Assembly: GCF_947179165.1 (NCBI RefSeq)
Contig: NC_077243.1
Location: 52,876,001 to 52,940,000, forward strand
Reading direction: 5' to 3'
Source of the DNA: Solanum dulcamara
Lineage: Eukaryota; Streptophyta; Magnoliopsida; Solanales; Solanaceae
Length of the DNA: 64,000 bases
How positions within the stretch are numbered: the first letter of the stretch is position 1; each line of letters starts with the position of its first letter. Positions 59,573 through 64,000 of the stretch are shown one piece after another. The position numbers and the translations under genes were made by a program. The notes beneath the pieces were generated by a model. It saw nothing but the letters and a program-made list of their open reading frames with translations, did no database searches and had not been told where the DNA came from.

Positions 59573-62118
59573 TGACCCAAAAACTAAGGTCATGATGGGA
59601 CATATCCCAAAACCTAACTTGATGTGTAAGCTAAAAAATAATACACATAAGAAACTCCCAAAGGGAAATTAGATCACATTAAAAGGAAAAGAGCAAAAGA
59701 AAAGTTTTCCAAAACCTAGTGTCATAAGACTAAAAAGCATCTAATACAACTTTGAGTATGAAGTATATCATATATATCTGAATAGTAATAAATACTTTAT
59801 TAAAAGATAGAACTAATGGTGATCCGAATATAGGATCTCACCATGACTTTGAAATAAGATGTTCGCTAGAGTTGATCAACCTCCATGAAGGGTACCCTGA
59901 CTAGAATCTATGTCAAAAGTGAAACACAAGTAGGGGTGGGTACAATCCACATGTACTTAGTAGGTTTGACAAACTGAGAATAAAGAATTAATCAGACTTA
60001 TGAAATAAACTATGGAATCCTTTCACTGCGAGTCTCCCATGGGTCCCACTCCTACATGGTGCCGCCAATTTATATGAAACGACAAAAATATGGTAAACAC
60101 ATAAGATCAAAACAATACCAAATATGATCAGACAAGTCTAATCATTCATAGATTAGTGCAATGCAATGAGATGATGCAATGATGTTTTGGTGCAGTAGAA
60201 TCAAGGTCGTCGCACAATCGATCAAATACACCATGCTGAGCTAAGGCTTCCAAAAAAAGATCCATGGGAGACTCGCAGTCTATATACCAAATCACAATCT
60301 CAATATCTCATTAACTTGTCACCTAGCTCGTGGTCAAAGATATAAAAATGTGTCACATTTTCTTTCTCAAAAAGAGTCTCAAAATTTCTTAATTTTCCAA
60401 GAACATGATATGATGAATGAAGATGAATGCATTATAAAACAGATAACATGAAGGAAATAATCAACTCTACATGATCAATGGTCTAAAACTTCTCAAAACT
60501 CAACCATTTTATGATATACACCCTTATATAGAAAAATAGTGGAAAAGAGTTCATTTAAAGTAAATGAGCATCATTTAAGAAGCATTTCATTTCCTCAAGA
60601 TATGATAAAATCCCTAACTCAACCCCTAACTCGAGCATTACAAGTCAATTAGGATTACAAGCCTCTCCCATAGTCATCTCATGAATCACATGCTCTCAAA
60701 ATAATTAGAATATAATTAAGGCCCCTATACAGACAAAACGACACATATAAGCCCTCATACGTCAACACAATATAATTCAAAACCCAAATCATAGCTATGG
60801 TCCCATTTTAGAGGATATGACATACGAACATTCAATTATCCAATCCAAGTCTACAAGAATGATAGCTAAGCCTACCTCAAAGGATAAATAATGTCACTCG
60901 AGCACTCTACTGAAGTTCTCCTCAACCAAAAAATATCAGAAACAATTCTCAACTATCAAGAATGGAAAGAATTCATCAAAAGGAGTTAAATGATACGTAT
61001 ATTGTAAAGTTTAAGAACCAGGGTCAAAATTATCCAAAATTCATTTCAAAAATGACAAAAATGAAACTTAATTTTAGTTGAAAATCAAGTTATACATGTC
61101 AAGAGGAGTTCATGACTGAAAACCCAACTAAAATGGAGTAGAAATCTAGTTTAAAATCATGAAATTACTAACTGTAAAATTTGGGGAAAAATCCCCAATA
61201 CCAACCTTGAAATCTTGATTTAAAAATGTTTTTGGATGATGAAATTGTTAGAAGATGATTTAGAAATGATAAACAGACTTACTCGGATGAATTTCCTTAA
61301 AAGTTTGCTTCAAAAATTATCTCTCTTAAGCTTTAATTGAGTAATACTGGTGGAAATGAAAAGAATGGGATAATTCTCAACTAAACAAATACCCTTAGCG
61401 ATTGTGGGCCACTACCCTCCGTGATCGTAGAGCAAATTGAGAATGTTCATTGTGAATGCGAGCTCATAGTTGTGAATGAAAAGCATTGGACGGACATACC
61501 CAATGATCATGGGGAAATCAGTCGCGATTATGAGGAACAACAGAAGGAATTCTTTGCAAATGCGGGCCTAACCACCATGATCGCGAAGAAGGAAATAGAC
61601 CTGCACTAGAAATCATATTAACCTCAAACCCAAAGTCTTCGATCTGACCCTCTGGATTCGTTTAGTATATGTAAAAATAAATAGATATGATATCTCCTTA
61701 TATTTAATATTTTTAAGTCAATGGAATTGTCAGATTTCCAAAAAAGGTTGTTATGACCAAAAGACTCCCATGGACCTCTCTTAAGCCTAAAACTCAAATT
61801 TTAGCCTAAATACTCAAAGCAAACTATAAGATATTTGGGCTCTAACTAATAACCCTACTAGAACAAACTAAACATTATGGATGCAGCTGAACTGACGGAA
61901 TTACCATCCAACGCTCAAATCACAAAATGTTGACCAAAGTCAACTATCTCTTTAAAATTTCCTCACAAGGTCTCACAATTACCAAAATCTCACTCGATCG
62001 CATTGGGTACCACACAAATAATTCCCAAAAAACAAGCAAAGAATGAAAACATTAAGGGGAAGAGAAAAATGGTCATTTCATATGGAAATTTATTTTTGTC
62101 AAGAATAGGAACATTACA
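59573..62118 (-). repeat. 5' LTR of reverse element E
   Basis: It starts at 62118 on the - strand (TGTAATGT..) and ends near 59573 (..GGGTCA). It pairs with 40630-43217. The palindrome cluster is at 61390-61600, with decayed words. The 62-codon frame at 61421-61609 is a by-product. The host gag of element C resumes at 62119; the candidate 5-bp duplication is CCTAC (40625-40629) versus CCTAT (62119-62123). Confidence 0.85.
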
Positions 62119-62830
62119 CCTATTGAGGAGAAAAGAGTTTGGTTCTTTGTACAAGGGTTGAGACTCCAGCTACAGATTATTACAAAGTCTATAGTTTTAG
62201 TGATCCTTTCATTTCTAGTTGTAGTGGACCATTCTCATACACTTATGCATCTTTTTGTGAGGCCCATGGCGGCAGTAATAAGAGGGATTGGTATTCTGAT
62301 AGCTGCAGTAGGTCTTTTTCTATGCCTAGATATTAATATAATAGGCCCCACTAGAGGTTTCATTAGGGTTAATCTATCTGGATGACTCCTAACTGATTAC
62401 ATACTTCATAGAGTGACCAACACCATCAGGGTAGTTCTAGTGCTGGCTCGAGTCAGGGTTAAGGTAGTTCACAGTTGGGTACTTTATGCTTTGATGGTTA
62501 TCCTCCTATTGCAAGCAGAACTCTACAGGGTTGTTATGGTGGTAAGGAGCTTGATCACTAGTCTAGAGAGTGTCCCTTGCATAGGGTGACTACACTAGCT
62601 CCATAGGTAGCTTGACCATCTCCAGTAGCAGCACGTCTAGTTAGAGGTAGAGGCCAAGGTCCAGACTATCGAGGTGATCAACAGTGTGCACAAGGTGGTT
62701 CTCAGAGAAGCAAGTTAGATGGTAGGTTAATTCTTGTGGTAGAGGTTCTCAGGTTCACTTCTATGTAGCTTTAATAAAGGCGGAGGTTGAGGCATTAGAC
62801 GATGTGATCACAAGTACGATTCTGTTATGG
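62119..62830 (+). pseudogene. Element C gag, second part
   Basis: PIEEKRVWFFVQGLRLQLQ continues gag after element E. A damaged zinc knuckle follows near 62540-62580 (CYGGKELDH-stop-SRECP; the second Cys is lost). The gag-protease border FYVALIKAEVEA lies near 62760 and DDVITSTIL near 62800. It ends at a deletion at about 62830 that removes protease and RT. Confidence 0.75.
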
Positions 62831-64000
62831 TTGTGTATTGATGAAGAGAGGCCAAATTATAGCTTATTTATTAAGGCAATTTAAGTTGTATTTATGCAAC
62901 TACGCTACTCAGTACTTGGAGTTGGTGGCGGTAGTTTTTGCGCTTAAGATTTGTAGGCACTACCTATATGGACTTTCTTGTGAGATCTAAACTGACCACA
63001 AGATTCTTTAGTACATTATGAGCAAAATGGACCTTAATTTGAGGCAACGTCATTAGATTGAGTTCCTGAAGGACTATGACCTCTTTATTATCTACCACTT
63101 GGGCAAGAAAAATATAGTAGCAGATTTCTTGAGCCGAAAGGCGATGAATATGGGTAGTCTAGCCCTTATTTCTATTTCGGTGCGACTTTGGCTTTAGACA
63201 TCTATTCTTTAGCCAACAATATGATTCAGGTTGAATTTTAGATGCTAGGCAGGTGTTAGTTTATATGGGAGTTCAGTCATCTCTCCTAGAGTGTATTTGT
63301 AGTCATCAGTTTGAGGATGAGGACTTGGTAGCTCTCCAAGAGTGGGTTTTGCAGGGTGATACCGGGAAATCTACCTTTAATTTAGTTGATCCTTCATGAT
63401 GCCCATGATTCCAGATATTTTATCTATTCAGGCACATCAAAGATGTATCGCAATCTAAGGTAGCACTATTAGTGGAGTGGTATGAGACAAGATATAGCAG
63501 ACGATATGTCCCATTGCTTGTATTGTCATTAGGTAAAGGTAGACTACTTGAGGCCTGGTGGTGAGCTTCATAGATTACACATTCTCGAGTGGAAATAGGA
63601 ACGTATAACTATGGACTTCATTGTGGGTTTGCCTCAGACTTCTAGAGGTGTGGTAATATTTGGGTCATTGTGGATTGATTCACCAAGTCAACACACTTCC
63701 TTCCCATTCATACTTCTTTCAGAGCTGAGAGGTTGGCTTGTATCTACATTCAGGAGGCGGTTCCCTTCATAGTGTGCATGTATTTATCATATCTAAATGG
63801 GGTTCACAGTTAACTTCTAACTTTTGGATGACTTTTTAGTAGGAGTTGGACACCCATGTAGACCTTAGCACAACCTTTGACCTACAGACTAATACCCAGT
63901 CCGAGCGCATTATTAAGTTTCTTGAGGATATGTTGCAAGCCTGTGTTATGGATTTTGGTGGTTAGTGGGACCAATGTTTTTCTTTGGCAATGTTTGTGTA
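62831..64000 (+). pseudogene. Element C RNase H and integrase (decayed, runs off window)
   Basis: It starts inside RNase H: GCVLMKRGQIIAYLLRQFK, YLELVAVVFALKICRHYLYGL, TDHKIL, KNIVADFLSRKA (to about 63145). Integrase follows: DSRYFIYSGTSKMYRNL-like region near 63415, THEWK.ERITMDFIVGLPQTSRGV near 63590, THVDLSTTFDLQTNTQSERI near 63860 with the Glu retained, and the DMLQACVMDFGG end. Stops are frequent. It continues beyond 64000. Confidence 0.8.

Overview
The window is plant nuclear DNA made almost entirely of nested, decayed retrotransposons. No intact cellular gene was recognised. The families seen are Ty3/gypsy chromovirus-type (Tekay/Del-like) elements with iMet-tRNA primer sites, an Athila-like Ty3/gypsy element with a tRNA-Asp-type primer site, an L1-type LINE with a C-terminal RNase H, and an Au-like SINE. 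This mix suggests a dicot with a large heterochromatic genome. My impression from LTR and Athila sequence style is Solanaceae (Solanum, Capsicum or Nicotiana), but that is inference.

Layout, left to right. 1-6944: forward chromovirus element A, strongly rearranged. Its 5' LTR carries a short 5'-truncated LINE copy with a 15-bp target duplication. 6945-17435: forward Athila-like element B (gag, protease, RT, RNase H, integrase), interrupted by two solo LTRs (9374-12510 and 12795-14471), each flanked by a 5-bp duplication. 17435-20276: truncated reverse chromovirus LTR. 20277-21581: AT-rich DNA. 21587-23785: solo LTR with a perfect AGGAT duplication. 23886-27896: a forward and a reverse LTR fragment joined tail to tail. 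27897-35098: reverse chromovirus element D (gag to chromodomain, both LTRs damaged). 35099-36433: AT-rich DNA with motifs reminiscent of DNA-transposon ends. 36434-64000: a three-level nest. Forward element C has its 5' LTR at 36434-39626 and gag from about 39830. Its gag is split by reverse element E (40630-62118), whose RNase H domain is in turn split by an ~11-kb forward LINE (about 45005-56085). C resumes at 62119 and runs off the window. An Au-like SINE lies in the leader of E.

The LINE is the best preserved unit. ORF1 (DUF4283 plus zinc knuckle) and ORF2 (endonuclease, RT, zf-RVT, RNase H) stay in frame over about 8.1 kb and are broken only by nonsense codons, nearly all TAG. The two ORFs overlap as ATGA. 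Its 3' region holds a ~2.5-kb repeat-rich block that is missing from the short related copy at the window start.

A window-wide pattern not explained by coding content: every LTR family seen here carries a local cluster of short inverted repeats, each with its own sequence vocabulary, and several also carry an LTR minisatellite of 29-30 bp or a longer period.
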